Shown: positions 33,866 to 42,786 of the stretch, piece after piece
How positions within the stretch are numbered: the first letter of the stretch is position 1
Layout of the letters: each line of letters begins with the position of its first letter
Assembly: GCA_016185305.1 (NCBI GenBank)
Contig: JACPNV010000059.1
Location: 20,403 to 84,402, forward strand
Source: Actinomycetota bacterium
Lineage (GTDB): Bacteria > Actinomycetota > Acidimicrobiia > Acidimicrobiales > Acidimicrobilacustridaceae
Reading direction: 5' to 3'
DNA length: 64,000 bases
Position numbers and translations under genes: made by a program
The notes under the pieces: model-generated
The model's database searches: none
Told to the model about the DNA's origin: nothing
What the model saw: the letters and a program-made list of their open reading frames with translations, nothing else

Positions 33866-33872
33866 GGCCGGA

Positions 33873-35042
33873 TCAGGGCTTCTCGGCGCCGACGATCCAC
33901 ATGGCGAAGAACTGCGAACCGCCGCCATACGCGTGGCCGAGAGCCGTCCGCACGCCATCGACCTGGTGCTCACCGGCTTGGCCGCGCACCTGCATCGCGG
34001 CCTCCGCGAACCGCAGCATGCCGCTGGCACCGATGGGGTTGGATGACAGCACGCCGCCCGACATGTTCACCGGGAGATCGCCGTCGAGCTGGGTCGCGCC
34101 GCTCTCGACCATCTTCCATCCCTCACCGACGCCCGCGAAGTGGAGGTTCTCGAGCCACATCGGTTCGAACCACGAGAACGGTACGTACATCTCGACGCAG
34201 TCGATCTCGTCGCGCGGGTGGGCGATGCCAGCTTGCTTGTAGACGTCCCACGCGCATTCCTGGCCGCCTCGCGGGTTGACCTGATCGCGGCCCGCGAACA
34301 TCGTCGGCTCGCTGCGGAGCGCGGTGCCCTTCACCCATGCCGGTGGGCGACCGTCAGACGCCGCCGCGTCGCCGCCCTTCTCGTTGGTGATCACCAGCGC
34401 GCACGCACCGTCGGAAGAGGGGCAGGTCTCGGAGTAGCGGATCGGGTCCCAGAGCATCATCGACTCCTTCACCGAGTCGAAGGTGATCTCGTGCTCGTGC
34501 AGATGGGCATAGGGGTTCTTCAGCGCGTTCAATCGGTCTTTGAGCGCAACGAGGATGCCGATGTGATCGGGCGCACCCGTGCGGCGGATGTAGGAGCGGA
34601 TGTGCGGCGCGAAGTAGCCGCCCGCGCCGGCGTGCATCGGCGGCTGGAAGGGCATCGACACCGACAGCGCCCACATGGCCTCGCTCTCGGACTGCTTCTC
34701 GAACGCAACCGTCAAGACTCGTTCGTGGATTCCGGCGGCGACGAGGTCTTGCGCCACGATCGCCGTGGACCCACCCACCGACCCCGCGGTGTGCACCCGG
34801 AACATCGGCTTGCCCACCGCGCCGAGCGCGTCGGCCAGGTAGAGCTCGGGCATCATCACGCCCTCGAAGAAGTCGGGCGCCTTGCCGATGACGACGGCGT
34901 CGATGTCGGCCCATGACATCTGCGCGTCTTCGAGCGCGCGCTCTGCCGCCTGGCGCACCACACCAGCGATCGATCCGTCGTTCGTGGCCTGATGCTTGGT
35001 CTGGCCGGTACCGACGATGGCTACGCGTTCGCTTCCCATCAT
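33873..35042 (-). CDS. Thiolase-like protein (lipid-transfer/Ltp2-aldolase type), subunit A
   Basis: A 389-residue thiolase-fold protein. Start ATG 35042 (or the adjacent ATG 35039) overlaps the upstream stop. The segment that carries the nucleophilic Cys in thiolases reads VHTAGSVGGSTAIVAQDLVA, with no cysteine. The C-terminal active-site loop is GHAYGGGSQFFAMW, with a tyrosine where thiolases have the GHxxxG or CxG motif. This is the pattern of Ltp2-type retro-aldolases that act with DUF35 proteins in steroid side-chain cleavage. Together with a second thiolase-like gene and two DUF35 genes it probably forms one heteromeric complex. Confidence 0.82.
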   Translation of the reverse strand: MMGSERVAIVGTGQTKHQATNDGSIAGVVRQAAERALEDAQMSWADIDAVVIGKAPDFFEGVMMPELYLADALGAVGKPMFRVHTAGSVGGSTAIVAQDLVAAGIHERVLTVAFEKQSESEAMWALSVSMPFQPPMHAGAGGYFAPHIRSYIRRTGAPDHIGILVALKDRLNALKNPYAHLHEHEITFDSVKESMMLWDPIRYSETCPSSDGACALVITNEKGGDAAASDGRPPAWVKGTALRSEPTMFAGRDQVNPRGGQECAWDVYKQAGIAHPRDEIDCVEMYVPFSWFEPMWLENLHFAGVGEGWKMVESGATQLDGDLPVNMSGGVLSSNPIGASGMLRFAEAAMQVRGQAGEHQVDGVRTALGHAYGGGSQFFAMWIVGAEKP

Positions 35043-36094
35043 TCGCCTTCCAGGACGCACACGAGGTTCTGTTGCAGGCACGGACCGGAGGTCGCATGCG
35101 CCACCGCTCGGCTGGCCTCGCCGTTGGTGACTCGGTTCGCCGCCTCACCCATGCGGATCAAGCCGGCGGTCATCATCGGGTTGGCGCAGAGCGCGCCGCC
35201 CGACGGGTTGATCGAGACACCATCGCTCAGGCCAAGTGCATCCCGGAGGATGAGCTCTTGGTGCGTGAACGGTGCGTGGAGCTCGGCGAGGTCGACCGGC
35301 TTGTCGCCAACACCGGCCTTGGCGGCCGCTTGCTTGGTCGACACCGACGTGGTGAGGTCACGGCTGCCGAGCGCATGCGGTTCGATGCGATGGTCGAAGC
35401 CCCGGATCCAGGCCGGGTGCTCGCTCAGCTCGCGTGCGGCGCCGTCCGCCGCAAGCACCACGACGGCGGCGCCATCGGAGATCGGCGGGCAATCGTGCTT
35501 GCGCAGTGGCGCCACGAACTCCGGTTCGCTCAACAGCGCGGCCACCTCGGCGTCGCCCGAGAGCTGGGCGTACGGGTTGGCCTTGGCGTTGCGCCGGCTG
35601 GCCGCGGCGACCTCGGCCATCTGCTCGGCGGAGAACGCACCCGCCTCCAGCCCCACTCGCGCTTGCAGCGCCGCCAGCGAGACCGGGTCGACCCACAACG
35701 GACCGAGGTAGTACGGGTCGAGCTGGCGGCTCAGCACCTTGCGGATGTCGCCCGGTGACGACTTGCCGTAGGCGTAGACGAGGGCGATGTCGGCCTTGCC
35801 GGCCTGCATCTTCACCCAGGCTTCGTACACCGCCCACGCGCCGTCCATGTCGACGTGCGACTCCGAGATGGGTGGCCACGGACCGAACGCGTCGAGCGAC
35901 ATGACGAACGAGAACGGCTGCCCGGCGAGATAGTCGGAGCTGCCCGAGCAGACGAAGTCAACGCGGTCCTTCTTGACGCCAGCGCCATCGAGGGCTTCGC
36001 CGAGGATCGGCATGAGCATCTCGACCTCGTTGATGTCAGAGACCGCCCGCTGATGCTTGGTCTGCGCGAACGAGATGATCGCGACGTCACGCAT
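35039..36094 (-). CDS. Thiolase-like protein, subunit B
   Basis: A 351-residue protein of the same superfamily as the next gene, sharing the start pattern VAIISFAQTKHQ and the C-terminal NPSGGALCANPMMTAGLIRM. Its nucleophile segment is SESHVDMDGAWAVYEAWVKM, lacking Cys, and the C-terminal loop is HATSGPCLQQN, lacking the tyrosine of subunit A. It may thus be a structural or substrate-binding subunit. It overlaps the DUF35 gene (TGATG) and the subunit A gene, so all are co-translated. A start one codon upstream (GTG 36097) is also possible. Confidence 0.8.
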   Translation of the reverse strand: MRDVAIISFAQTKHQRAVSDINEVEMLMPILGEALDGAGVKKDRVDFVCSGSSDYLAGQPFSFVMSLDAFGPWPPISESHVDMDGAWAVYEAWVKMQAGKADIALVYAYGKSSPGDIRKVLSRQLDPYYLGPLWVDPVSLAALQARVGLEAGAFSAEQMAEVAAASRRNAKANPYAQLSGDAEVAALLSEPEFVAPLRKHDCPPISDGAAVVVLAADGAARELSEHPAWIRGFDHRIEPHALGSRDLTTSVSTKQAAAKAGVGDKPVDLAELHAPFTHQELILRDALGLSDGVSINPSGGALCANPMMTAGLIRMGEAANRVTNGEASRAVAHATSGPCLQQNLVCVLEGE

Positions 36095-36615
36095 CACGCA
36101 TTCTCCTTGTACGAGTCGTACGGGGCATCAGGCTCGCCGTTGGGACGGAAGTACTTGATCGACTCGAGGGTGTGGCTGATCTCGCCGTCGGGAACCCACA
36201 CCGCCTCGACCCGCATACCCATGTGCACCTCGTCGTAGGGCACCTCCTGGATGAGGTGCATGATAGGGATGTCTGAGCCGTCGAGCTGGATGAGCGCACC
36301 GACGTAGGGGATCTCCATGAGGTTGGCCATGAACGGAACGTTCACCACGCAGAACGAGACGATCGTGCCCGTGTGGCCGAGCTCGACCTCTTCTTCAGTC
36401 GCGACGCCGTCGGTCGGGCACGAGCCGCGGGGCGGCACGTAGACCTTCTTGCAGACGGGGCAGCGCTGGCCGACGAGCCGCTTCCTCTCGACCTCCTTCA
36501 AGAAGCGGGAGGCGGCCCGGCCCGGCGTGTACTGGTAGGTGAGGCTGGCGAAGGTGCGGATCGATCGAACGGGCTCGACACCCTCGAGACGTTCGGGGAG
36601 TTGGATGTCGCTCAC
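36094..36615 (-). CDS. DUF35 OB-fold protein with zinc ribbon
   Basis: A 173-residue protein from GTG 36615, overlapping the upstream gene by GTGA. It has an N-terminal helix, a zinc ribbon (GQRCPVCKKVYVPPRGSCP) and an OB-fold (VELGHTGTIVSFCVVNVPFM, IPYVGALIQLDGSDIPIMHL, MGMRVEAVWV). This is the ChsH2-C-terminal/ScpB-like module that docks on thiolase-fold enzymes and positions acyl-CoA. In steroid degradation the Ltp2-DUF35 pair catalyses retro-aldol release of propionyl-CoA. The reaction here is inferred from that pairing. Confidence 0.88.
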   Translation of the reverse strand: MSDIQLPERLEGVEPVRSIRTFASLTYQYTPGRAASRFLKEVERKRLVGQRCPVCKKVYVPPRGSCPTDGVATEEEVELGHTGTIVSFCVVNVPFMANLMEIPYVGALIQLDGSDIPIMHLIQEVPYDEVHMGMRVEAVWVPDGEISHTLESIKYFRPNGEPDAPYDSYKENA

Positions 36616-37124
36616 GCCTGGCCCCCCGGGACGAAGCACTCGATATCGAGGATGTGGCCCTCGCGGTACGTGCGGACCGCACCCTTCGGATCGGTCTGCT
36701 CTTCCTCGCTGGCACCGGCCGGTTTCGCCGGCAGCCACTTGGCCCTCACTCGCATGCCGGTGCTGATCTTGGACGGGTCGCCACCGGTGTCGACCGCGTG
36801 GACCATCGGCGTGTCGGCGCCGTCGAGCTTGATCAACGCGTAGGCGAAGGGCCGGCCCAACGGCTGCCCGTCGAGCGGCTCACCAACCCATGCCCAGCTC
36901 CTGACCTCGCCCGTGTCGCCCACCTCGACGAGCTCGGTCAACGACTCCGACGTGTGCGGGTCGTACTCGACCGGCGGGACGATGACCGTGCCGTCTCTGG
37001 CCACGATGCCGACGATGAAGCCCTCCCGCAGCGCGGTGAAGAAGGCGCCGATGACGGGACCGGTCGTTCGGCTGAACGGGTACTCCACGACATTGGGCGC
37101 CCGGAGCACATCTTGGTCTGCCAT
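36612..37124 (-). CDS. DUF35-like OB-fold protein without zinc ligands
   Basis: A 170-residue relative of the DUF35 protein it overlaps. The OB-fold is clear (LVEVGDTGEVRSWAWVGEPL, RPFAYALIKLDGADTPMVHA, STGMRVRAKWLP). At the ribbon position it reads REGFIVGIVARDGTVIVPPV, with none of the zinc-binding cysteines. It is first in the five-gene operon and lies 80-100 bases behind a KstR-type site. A pair of one zinc and one non-zinc DUF35 subunit matched with two thiolase-like subunits suggests a fixed heterotetrameric or larger complex. Confidence 0.8.
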   Translation of the reverse strand: MADQDVLRAPNVVEYPFSRTTGPVIGAFFTALREGFIVGIVARDGTVIVPPVEYDPHTSESLTELVEVGDTGEVRSWAWVGEPLDGQPLGRPFAYALIKLDGADTPMVHAVDTGGDPSKISTGMRVRAKWLPAKPAGASEEEQTDPKGAVRTYREGHILDIECFVPGGQA

Positions 37125-37204
37125 CTGTCCTCCTCGTCCATCCGGTGATGGGCCGGCGTGACGCGCGCGGAGGCTGCATCCAGGGCCCAAACGACTGTTG
37201 GGGC

Positions 37205-37222
37205 AGAATAGAACAGATTTCA
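37205..37222 (-). promoter_or_regulatory. KstR-type operator (one mismatch) fused to -10
   Basis: On the minus strand TGAAATCTGTTCTA (37222-37209) matches TNNAACNNGTTNNA except one base. It runs into TATTCT (37210-37205) in the same phase as the other three sites, about 80 bases before the DUF35/thiolase/SDR operon start at 37124. Confidence 0.55.
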
Positions 37223-37284
37223 GTTTTCCGCCAGATGGGGCAGGTCAGTTGCACGATCGCCCGCCGTTGCGGGCGAGTGAGCTC

Positions 37285-38370
37285 TCAGAGCTCGATGACG
37301 GTACGGATGGTCTCGCCCTTGATCATGTGCTGGATGGCGTCGTTGGCGCCTTCGAGACCGATGCGGGCGGTGATCATGCCTTCGAGGTCGAGCTTGCCTG
37401 CCTTCCAGAGACGGAGGAGGCGGTTGAAGTCGGAGCGGACGTCGGCTGACCCGTAGTAGCTGCCCTTGATCGTCTTCTCGTCGAAGAAGAGCTCGAACAT
37501 GTTGAACTCGACCGTCGTCATCATGTTGCCGGCACCGACGATCGTCGCCGTGCCGCCACGGCGCACCGCGTTGTAGGCGGCCCGGACGGTCTGCGGGAGG
37601 CCGATGGCTTCGAACGCGTAGTCGAAGCCCATGGCGCCGCCGGTCAGCTCGCCCTTCAGACCATCGAGCTCGTCGGGCTTGCAGGAGTGGGTCGCCCCGA
37701 ACGACAGCGCTGTCTTCAGCTTGTCGTCGTTGAGGTCGACGGCCACGATCGTCGCGGCACCAGCCACGCGGCAGCCCTGGATCACCGATATGCCCACGCC
37801 GCCGCAGCCGAACACGACGCACGTCGAGCCGGGCGTGACCTTGGCGGTGTTGATCGCGGCGCCGACGCCTGTGGTGACGCCGCAGCCGATGAGCGATGCG
37901 ATCTCGAACGGCACGTCGTCGTCGATCTTGATGCAGGCCTCTTGCGGGAGGACCAGTTGCTCGGCCCACGTGCCGGTGCCGGCGAATCCGAAGATCTGCT
38001 CGTCGCCGCGCGTGAACTTGGGGACACCGGCGATGGCGAACTGGATCATGATGCACAGGTGCGGCGACTTGAGGTCGACGCACTGCGTGCACTTGCCGCA
38101 CGGCGGCGACCAGGCAACCACAACATGGTCTCCGACGGCCACCTGCGTCACCGCCTCGCCGACTTCGGCGACGACGCCGGCACCCTCGTGCCCGGGCACG
38201 AAGGGCGCGCCCTGGGGAAGGTCGCCCTTCATCCCGTGCAAGTCCGAGTGGCACACGCCGGTCGACTTGATCTCGACACGGACATCAGTCGGGCCGAGCG
38301 TTCCGATCTCTATGTCGTCGACGATCTCGACCGTCTCGTCGCCGATGTTGTGAAGCAGTGCTGCGCGCAT
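37285..38370 (-). CDS. Zn-dependent alcohol dehydrogenase (class III type)
   Basis: A 361-residue medium-chain dehydrogenase. Catalytic zinc ligands are Cys in STGVCHSDLH, His-Glu in PGHEGAGVV and Cys in ASLIGCGVTTG. The structural zinc lobe is CGKCTQCVDLKSPHLC. The Rossmann motif GCGGVGIS with acidic VAVDLNDDK points to NAD. ATG 38370 is preceded by GAGGGGG. It lies just upstream of, and in the same direction as, the DUF35 operon but is separated from it by 160 bases containing the operator, so it has its own unit. Substrate is an alcohol or aldehyde, unspecified. Confidence 0.92.
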   Translation of the reverse strand: MRAALLHNIGDETVEIVDDIEIGTLGPTDVRVEIKSTGVCHSDLHGMKGDLPQGAPFVPGHEGAGVVAEVGEAVTQVAVGDHVVVAWSPPCGKCTQCVDLKSPHLCIMIQFAIAGVPKFTRGDEQIFGFAGTGTWAEQLVLPQEACIKIDDDVPFEIASLIGCGVTTGVGAAINTAKVTPGSTCVVFGCGGVGISVIQGCRVAGAATIVAVDLNDDKLKTALSFGATHSCKPDELDGLKGELTGGAMGFDYAFEAIGLPQTVRAAYNAVRRGGTATIVGAGNMMTTVEFNMFELFFDEKTIKGSYYGSADVRSDFNRLLRLWKAGKLDLEGMITARIGLEGANDAIQHMIKGETIRTVIEL

Positions 38371-38447
38371 GGCGTCCCCCTCGAATCGTGCGTTCGGCGT
38401 GACTGTAACCCGGCGCTCCCCCGCCGCCAATCCCCGGACCGAATCAG

Positions 38448-38460
38448 TTGACCGAGTCAA
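38448..38460. promoter_or_regulatory. Short palindrome TTGAC-N3-GTCAA
   Basis: TTGACCGAGTCAA is a perfect 13-base palindrome 78-90 bases upstream of the alcohol dehydrogenase start. It resembles a TetR/GntR half-site pair but occurs only once here, so its role is uncertain. Confidence 0.35.
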
Positions 38461-38487
38461 TCACTGGCCGCCGGTCGCAGCGGCAGG

Positions 38488-39324
38488 TCAACGGATGAGC
38501 GCCTGGTACTCCACGACGGTCCAGGCGATCGGAGTCGTTCGGCTGACGGTGCCGAGATCGCCCGTCTGCCCGATGTTCGAGTCCCACCGCACGCGCCACG
38601 TGATGGTCACCCCTCCGTCGAAGACACCACCAGCGAGCCCGGTCGAGCGGTTGATGAACAGGTAGCTGCAGTTGGTGGAATCGGTTGTTCCGTACACGGC
38701 ACCGGCATCGCCACAGGACACGGTGTCGCCGTTGCCCATGTCCCACCGGACCTCGACCGGCTCGGCGTAGACGGTCGCCGACACCGCGCCGGCCGTCGCC
38801 GTCCGCTGATCGCCTGCGAAGTTGGTGACGTGCAACCACGTCAACAGGCCCACCGTCTGGAGCCTGTCCGACGGCGGCGACGTCTGGGGCGCCGGGAGCG
38901 GCAAGGTGAGCTGAGCCGAGGCGTAGCGGGCGAGCGCTTCGGGCGAGACCTGGGGCACCGGCTGCGCCGGATCCCAGATCATCTCGTCGCCGAGGGCGAA
39001 GTCGCCCGTGGCCGGATCGAAGCAGGAGAGGAACACCCGGTCGCCGGCCTGGAGCGTCGAAGGCTCGGCCGGCTCGGCCTCGTTCGCATCAGTCAGCGAG
39101 AAGTACGTGCACTCCCACCGCGAGCTGTTCGAACCGCCACCACCGGAGCCCGCCGAAGGATTCGTCGTCGTCGGCGGCGAGCCCGGGCGGGTTCCGCCTT
39201 GACCGGCGACCACTTGACCACCGGTGCCGGTGTTCTTGCCCTCGGCAGTCTCACTGTCGGCGAATGCCGGGCTTGCGCTCATGGCCAGTAGCGCCAGAAG
39301 GACCATCGCGATCAGTCGTCGCAT
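38488..39324 (-). CDS. Secreted protein of unknown function, 278 aa
   Basis: ATG 39324 starts a signal peptide (RRLIAMVLLALLAMSASPAFA). After a Gly/Ser/Thr linker comes a beta-rich domain: ECTYFSLTDANEAEP, RVFLSCFDPATGDFALGDEM, VYAEPVEVRWDMGNGDTVSC, GGVTITWRVRWDSNIGQTGD. The WDMGNGDTVSC segment resembles PKD-like domains in which G-D-G/N-x-T-V is conserved, so an exported PKD-type protein is possible. Its start overlaps the upstream lipoprotein gene by 13 bases. Four cysteines may form disulfides. Not recognised further. Confidence 0.72.
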   Translation of the reverse strand: MRRLIAMVLLALLAMSASPAFADSETAEGKNTGTGGQVVAGQGGTRPGSPPTTTNPSAGSGGGGSNSSRWECTYFSLTDANEAEPAEPSTLQAGDRVFLSCFDPATGDFALGDEMIWDPAQPVPQVSPEALARYASAQLTLPLPAPQTSPPSDRLQTVGLLTWLHVTNFAGDQRTATAGAVSATVYAEPVEVRWDMGNGDTVSCGDAGAVYGTTDSTNCSYLFINRSTGLAGGVFDGGVTITWRVRWDSNIGQTGDLGTVSRTTPIAWTVVEYQALIR

Positions 39325-39941
39325 GTGGTCACCCCATCCTTCTTGTTGACGATCGTCCGCTCGGCCAGCTTCCAGACGCCGCCGTCTAGCCGCAGGGTTC
39401 CCTCCAGACGCGCGGTGGAGACCTTGTCGTCCACCACCCGTCCGGTGCTCACCTCGTAGACGACGGCATCGTCCACGGTGCAGGTCGTGATGCGGGCGGT
39501 GTTGCCGTCGACCAACTCGACCTGCTCGACGTCGACCCGGTACACCGAGCTCTCGGGGAACTTCGCCTGCTGCTTGGCGATCTTGCGCTGGATGAGCGTG
39601 TTGCGGATCTTCTGGCGCAGCGGGTCGAGGTGGGTCTCCATGAACCCGGGCACGTCCGGGTTCGACACGTAGTCCGCCCGGTGCTCGCCGTCGAGGGCCC
39701 GCAGGTAGGCATCCACGATCACCTGCTGCTCCGGCGTCCACCGCGGCGCCGTGGTCGCCGGCGCCGTATCGGCGGGCGCCTCCGTCGAGCCGGGCGCGCC
39801 CGACGCCGGTGTCGGCCGCACCGCGCTGCGGTCGCTCGGCCGGCCCGACCCCACCTCCGGCGACGCGCCGGCGCAACCCGCCACCACGACCGCCCCCACC
39901 ATCGAAACCCCCAGCCACCCAACTGCTCGTCGACCCCGCAT
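39312..39941 (-). CDS. Lipoprotein of unknown function, 209 aa
   Basis: ATG 39941 starts a lipoprotein signal (AVGWLGVSMVGAVVVAGC, lipobox VAGC), then a Pro/Thr/Ala linker. The soluble part (WTPEQQVIVDAYLRALDGEH, TLIQRKIAKQQAKFPESSVY, VDDAVVYEVSTGRVVDDKVS, RLDGGVWKLAERTIVNKKDG) looks like an NTF2/SnoaL-like cone fold. It overlaps the secreted PKD-like protein gene by 13 bases, so they are co-translated and may work together outside the membrane. Confidence 0.72.
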   Translation of the reverse strand: MRGRRAVGWLGVSMVGAVVVAGCAGASPEVGSGRPSDRSAVRPTPASGAPGSTEAPADTAPATTAPRWTPEQQVIVDAYLRALDGEHRADYVSNPDVPGFMETHLDPLRQKIRNTLIQRKIAKQQAKFPESSVYRVDVEQVELVDGNTARITTCTVDDAVVYEVSTGRVVDDKVSTARLEGTLRLDGGVWKLAERTIVNKKDGVTTCDD

Positions 39942-40099
39942 GCCCTTCACCTGCTCATCGCTCGCTTCCCGGTACGGCCGGCAACCTAGCCCGACCCGAC
40001 ATGAAAGACAACAAGAGGGGCCAGAACCTCCGAACGTGGCCCGCAGGTCTCCCAGCGTGCCGGCCGCTCGCCGGCTTGCCGGGCTCGCCGGCCCCTCCC

Positions 40100-40118
40100 T
40101 AACCTGATGCACCGTCAG
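40100..40118 (+). promoter_or_regulatory. Palindromic operator CTGATG-N3-CGTCAG with -10
   Basis: CTGATGCACCGTCAG (40104-40118) matches the motif at 16521 and 49524 with one half-site change, and overlaps the hexamer TAACCT (40100-40105). The acyl-CoA synthetase start is at 40142. Confidence 0.55.
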
Positions 40119-40141
40119 ATCCAACGATGGAGGGCAACGAG

Positions 40142-41698
40142 ATGACCGAGCTCGGCTTCTGGCGGCTGGCCACCGCCCAACCAGACTGGGTGGCACTCGT
40201 GACCCCCGATGGCAAGGAGCGCACCGCCGGCGAGCTGGTCGCGGCGGCCAACCAGGTGAGCCACGGGCTGCGGGCGCTCGGCGTCGACGCCGGCGACACC
40301 GTCACCTGCGTCCTCCCGAACTCGATCGAGCTCGTCGAGCTCTATCTCGGCGCCCTGCAGATCGGTTGCTACTTCACCCCGATCAACCACCACCTCGTCG
40401 GCCCGGAGATCGCGTACATCGTCAACGACAGCGACGCCAAGGTCTTCGTCGGCAGCGGGCTCCACGCCGACGAGATCACCAAAGCGCTCGCCGAGGTCGA
40501 GAACGTCGCGCCCGAGGCCCGCTTCGCCGTCGGCACGATCGACGACATGCGGTCCTTCGATGCGTTGAAGGACGGCCAGCCGACAAGCGCTCCGGGCAAC
40601 CGCATCGCCGGCAACCCGATGCACTACACGTCGGGCACGACCGGCCGGCCCAAGGGCGTGAAGCGAGCACTCGTCGACATCGACCCTGACGTGCTCGGCG
40701 AGCTGTACTCCGGCTTCCAGGGCATGTTCGGTGTGCAACCGTTCGACGGCAACGTCCACATCACCGGCTCGCCGCTCTACCACACCGCCGTGCTCATGTG
40801 GATGGCCAACGCGCTGCACATGGGCCACAAGGTCGTGCTCATGGACAAGTGGACGCCCGAGGGGATGCTCCAGCTCATCGACGAGCACAAGGTCACGACC
40901 TCCCACATGGTGCCCACCCAGTTCCACCGCATGCTCGCGCTGCCCGAAGAGGTGCGGAACAGCTACGACTGCTCATCGACGCGCTGCATGGTGCACGCCG
41001 CCGCCCCCTGCCCGCCGGACGTCAAGCGCCGCATGATCGAGTGGTGGGGCGACGCGATCATGGAGTACTACGCCGCGACCGAAGGTGGCGGCACGATCAT
41101 CACCGCGCAGGAGTGGTTGAACAAGCCGGGCAGCGTCGGCGTCGCGTGGCCAGGCTCCGAGATCCGCATCCACGATGACGACACGGGCGAGTGGGTCGGC
41201 CCGAACGTCGAAGGCACCGTCTACATGTCGCTGGCGCTCGCCAACTTCGAGTACAAGGGCGACGAGAAGAAGACAAAGGCCAATCGCAAGGAAGGCTTCT
41301 TCACCGTCGGCGACTGGGGCCTGATCGACGACGACGGCTACCTCTTCTTGAAGGATCGCAAGAGCGACATGATCATCTCCGGGGGCGTGAACATCTACCC
41401 GGCCGAGATCGAGTCGGTCCTGCTGACCTTCCCGAAGATCGGTGACGTCGCCGTGTTCGGCATCCCCCACGAGGACTGGGGCGAGGAGATCAAGGCGGTC
41501 GTGCAGCCTGCGGAGGGCATCGCGGCCGGCGATGCGCTGCGCGACGAGATCTTCGCCTTCTGCGAAGGCCAGCTCGCCAAGTTCAAGCGACCCAAGACCA
41601 TCGACTTCCTGCCCGAGCTCCCCCGCGATCCCAACGGCAAGCTCTACAAGCGCAAGCTGCGCGACCCGTATTGGGAAGGCCGCGACGCCAAGATCTGA
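40142..41698 (+). CDS. Acyl-CoA synthetase (FadD-type, AMP-forming)
   Basis: A 518-residue ANL-superfamily enzyme. GGAGGG at 40129-40134 lies 7 bases before ATG 40142, preferred to ATG 40127. Motifs: P-loop HYTSGTTGRPKGVKR, YYAATEGGG (A5), VGDWGLIDDDGYLFLKDRKS (A7-A8 hinge) and the C-terminal lysine in LPRDPNGKLYKRKLR. The enzyme activates a carboxylic acid to its CoA thioester through an acyl-adenylate. The spacing resembles FadD3/FadD17-type enzymes used in steroid side-chain or ring catabolism, but substrate is not determined. It is preceded by the CTGACG-type operator. Confidence 0.92.
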   Translation: MTELGFWRLATAQPDWVALVTPDGKERTAGELVAAANQVSHGLRALGVDAGDTVTCVLPNSIELVELYLGALQIGCYFTPINHHLVGPEIAYIVNDSDAKVFVGSGLHADEITKALAEVENVAPEARFAVGTIDDMRSFDALKDGQPTSAPGNRIAGNPMHYTSGTTGRPKGVKRALVDIDPDVLGELYSGFQGMFGVQPFDGNVHITGSPLYHTAVLMWMANALHMGHKVVLMDKWTPEGMLQLIDEHKVTTSHMVPTQFHRMLALPEEVRNSYDCSSTRCMVHAAAPCPPDVKRRMIEWWGDAIMEYYAATEGGGTIITAQEWLNKPGSVGVAWPGSEIRIHDDDTGEWVGPNVEGTVYMSLALANFEYKGDEKKTKANRKEGFFTVGDWGLIDDDGYLFLKDRKSDMIISGGVNIYPAEIESVLLTFPKIGDVAVFGIPHEDWGEEIKAVVQPAEGIAAGDALRDEIFAFCEGQLAKFKRPKTIDFLPELPRDPNGKLYKRKLRDPYWEGRDAKI

Positions 41699-41707
41699 TC
41701 GAGCCCG

Positions 41708-42775
41708 TCAGCCGCGCCAGCGATCGACGAACTGCTTCAACTCGTCTTTCATCTGCGTGGAGAACGGCAACGAGCGCGTGTACTCCGTGCCATCAGAAGC
41801 CGTGACCTCTTTCAGCACGTGGTCGGTGCCTGCGAGCGAGACGAAGGTCGCGATGTCGCTGGGGAACGCATTCGCCAACGCCTGCACCGGCGCGCACGGC
41901 ACCTGGATGTCCTTGTCCGAACAGACGACCAACGCCTTGACAGACGGATCCACCGTGCCGGCGAGCGAGACCGGATCGACCTGGTCGGCCTGGCGGAGGA
42001 AGGTCACCGTCGCCGGGGAGAACAACGATGACAGCGCGGGCGGGAGGCCAGCGGGAAGCGCCCGGCCGGCGCGGACGGCGTCGATGGCGCGCTGCGCCAG
42101 CACCATCGTGTTCGTGTCCGCCTTCGGGCGGATCTGGGCGGCGAGGAGGTCGAGGTACCGCATCGGCACCGGGTTGACGAGAACCAGCCCGGTCGCGCCC
42201 GGTGCACCCCGCGGGTCGACGCTCGCGACGAGCGCGATCAGCCCGCCTTCGCTGTGGCCGACGAGCAACAGCTTGGTCGTGTCGATGTCAGGCTGGGCGG
42301 CGAGGAAGGTCAGCGCGTCCCGCGCCTCCTGCACGAACACGTTGAAGTCGATCTCGTTGGGCTTCGTAGCGTAGGGACCCAGTCCGGTCTTGCCGGCGCC
42401 GAGCTTGTCGTACCGCAGCGATGCCACGCCGTCGGCTTCGAGCTGCTTGGCGAGAAACGAAAGCGTCCCGATCTCGCCAGGGACGAGCGTGCTGTTGCCG
42501 TCCCGGTCCGTCGGGCCGCTGCCCGCGAGGATGACCGCGGCCGGCACGAGGCCCGCCCCCGCGGGCATGCGCAGGCTGCCGCGGACCGTCACCCCGCCGC
42601 TGTCGAAGCTGACCTCGGTGTCGCCCGCCGTGCGACCCTTCCCCTTCGGGGTTGGAAGCCCGCCGCTCTGATCGGCGCTGGTGGCTGGGCCGGTCGAGCT
42701 GGACGAGCATGCGGCAAAGAGGAGGACCAGCGCCAGCGATGCCGCTACCGCAGCCACCCGTCGCCGTCGTTCCAT
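41708..42775 (-). CDS. Secreted alpha/beta hydrolase lipoprotein
   Basis: A 355-residue exported hydrolase with signal peptide and lipobox (AAVAASLALVLLFAAC). It has the nucleophile elbow VGHSEGGLIAL, an acidic residue in VCSDKDIQVPCAP and His in LAGTDHVLKE. A conserved ILAGSGPTDRDGNS segment at the oxyanion-hole side is characteristic of the DLH/S9-like alpha/beta hydrolases with an N-terminal immunoglobulin-like part. Probably an esterase facing the exterior. Convergent with the acyl-CoA synthetase, stop-to-stop distance 10 bases. Confidence 0.85.
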   Translation of the reverse strand: MERRRRVAAVAASLALVLLFAACSSSSTGPATSADQSGGLPTPKGKGRTAGDTEVSFDSGGVTVRGSLRMPAGAGLVPAAVILAGSGPTDRDGNSTLVPGEIGTLSFLAKQLEADGVASLRYDKLGAGKTGLGPYATKPNEIDFNVFVQEARDALTFLAAQPDIDTTKLLLVGHSEGGLIALVASVDPRGAPGATGLVLVNPVPMRYLDLLAAQIRPKADTNTMVLAQRAIDAVRAGRALPAGLPPALSSLFSPATVTFLRQADQVDPVSLAGTVDPSVKALVVCSDKDIQVPCAPVQALANAFPSDIATFVSLAGTDHVLKEVTASDGTEYTRSLPFSTQMKDELKQFVDRWRG

Positions 42776-42786
42776 CTCGTCGTTGG

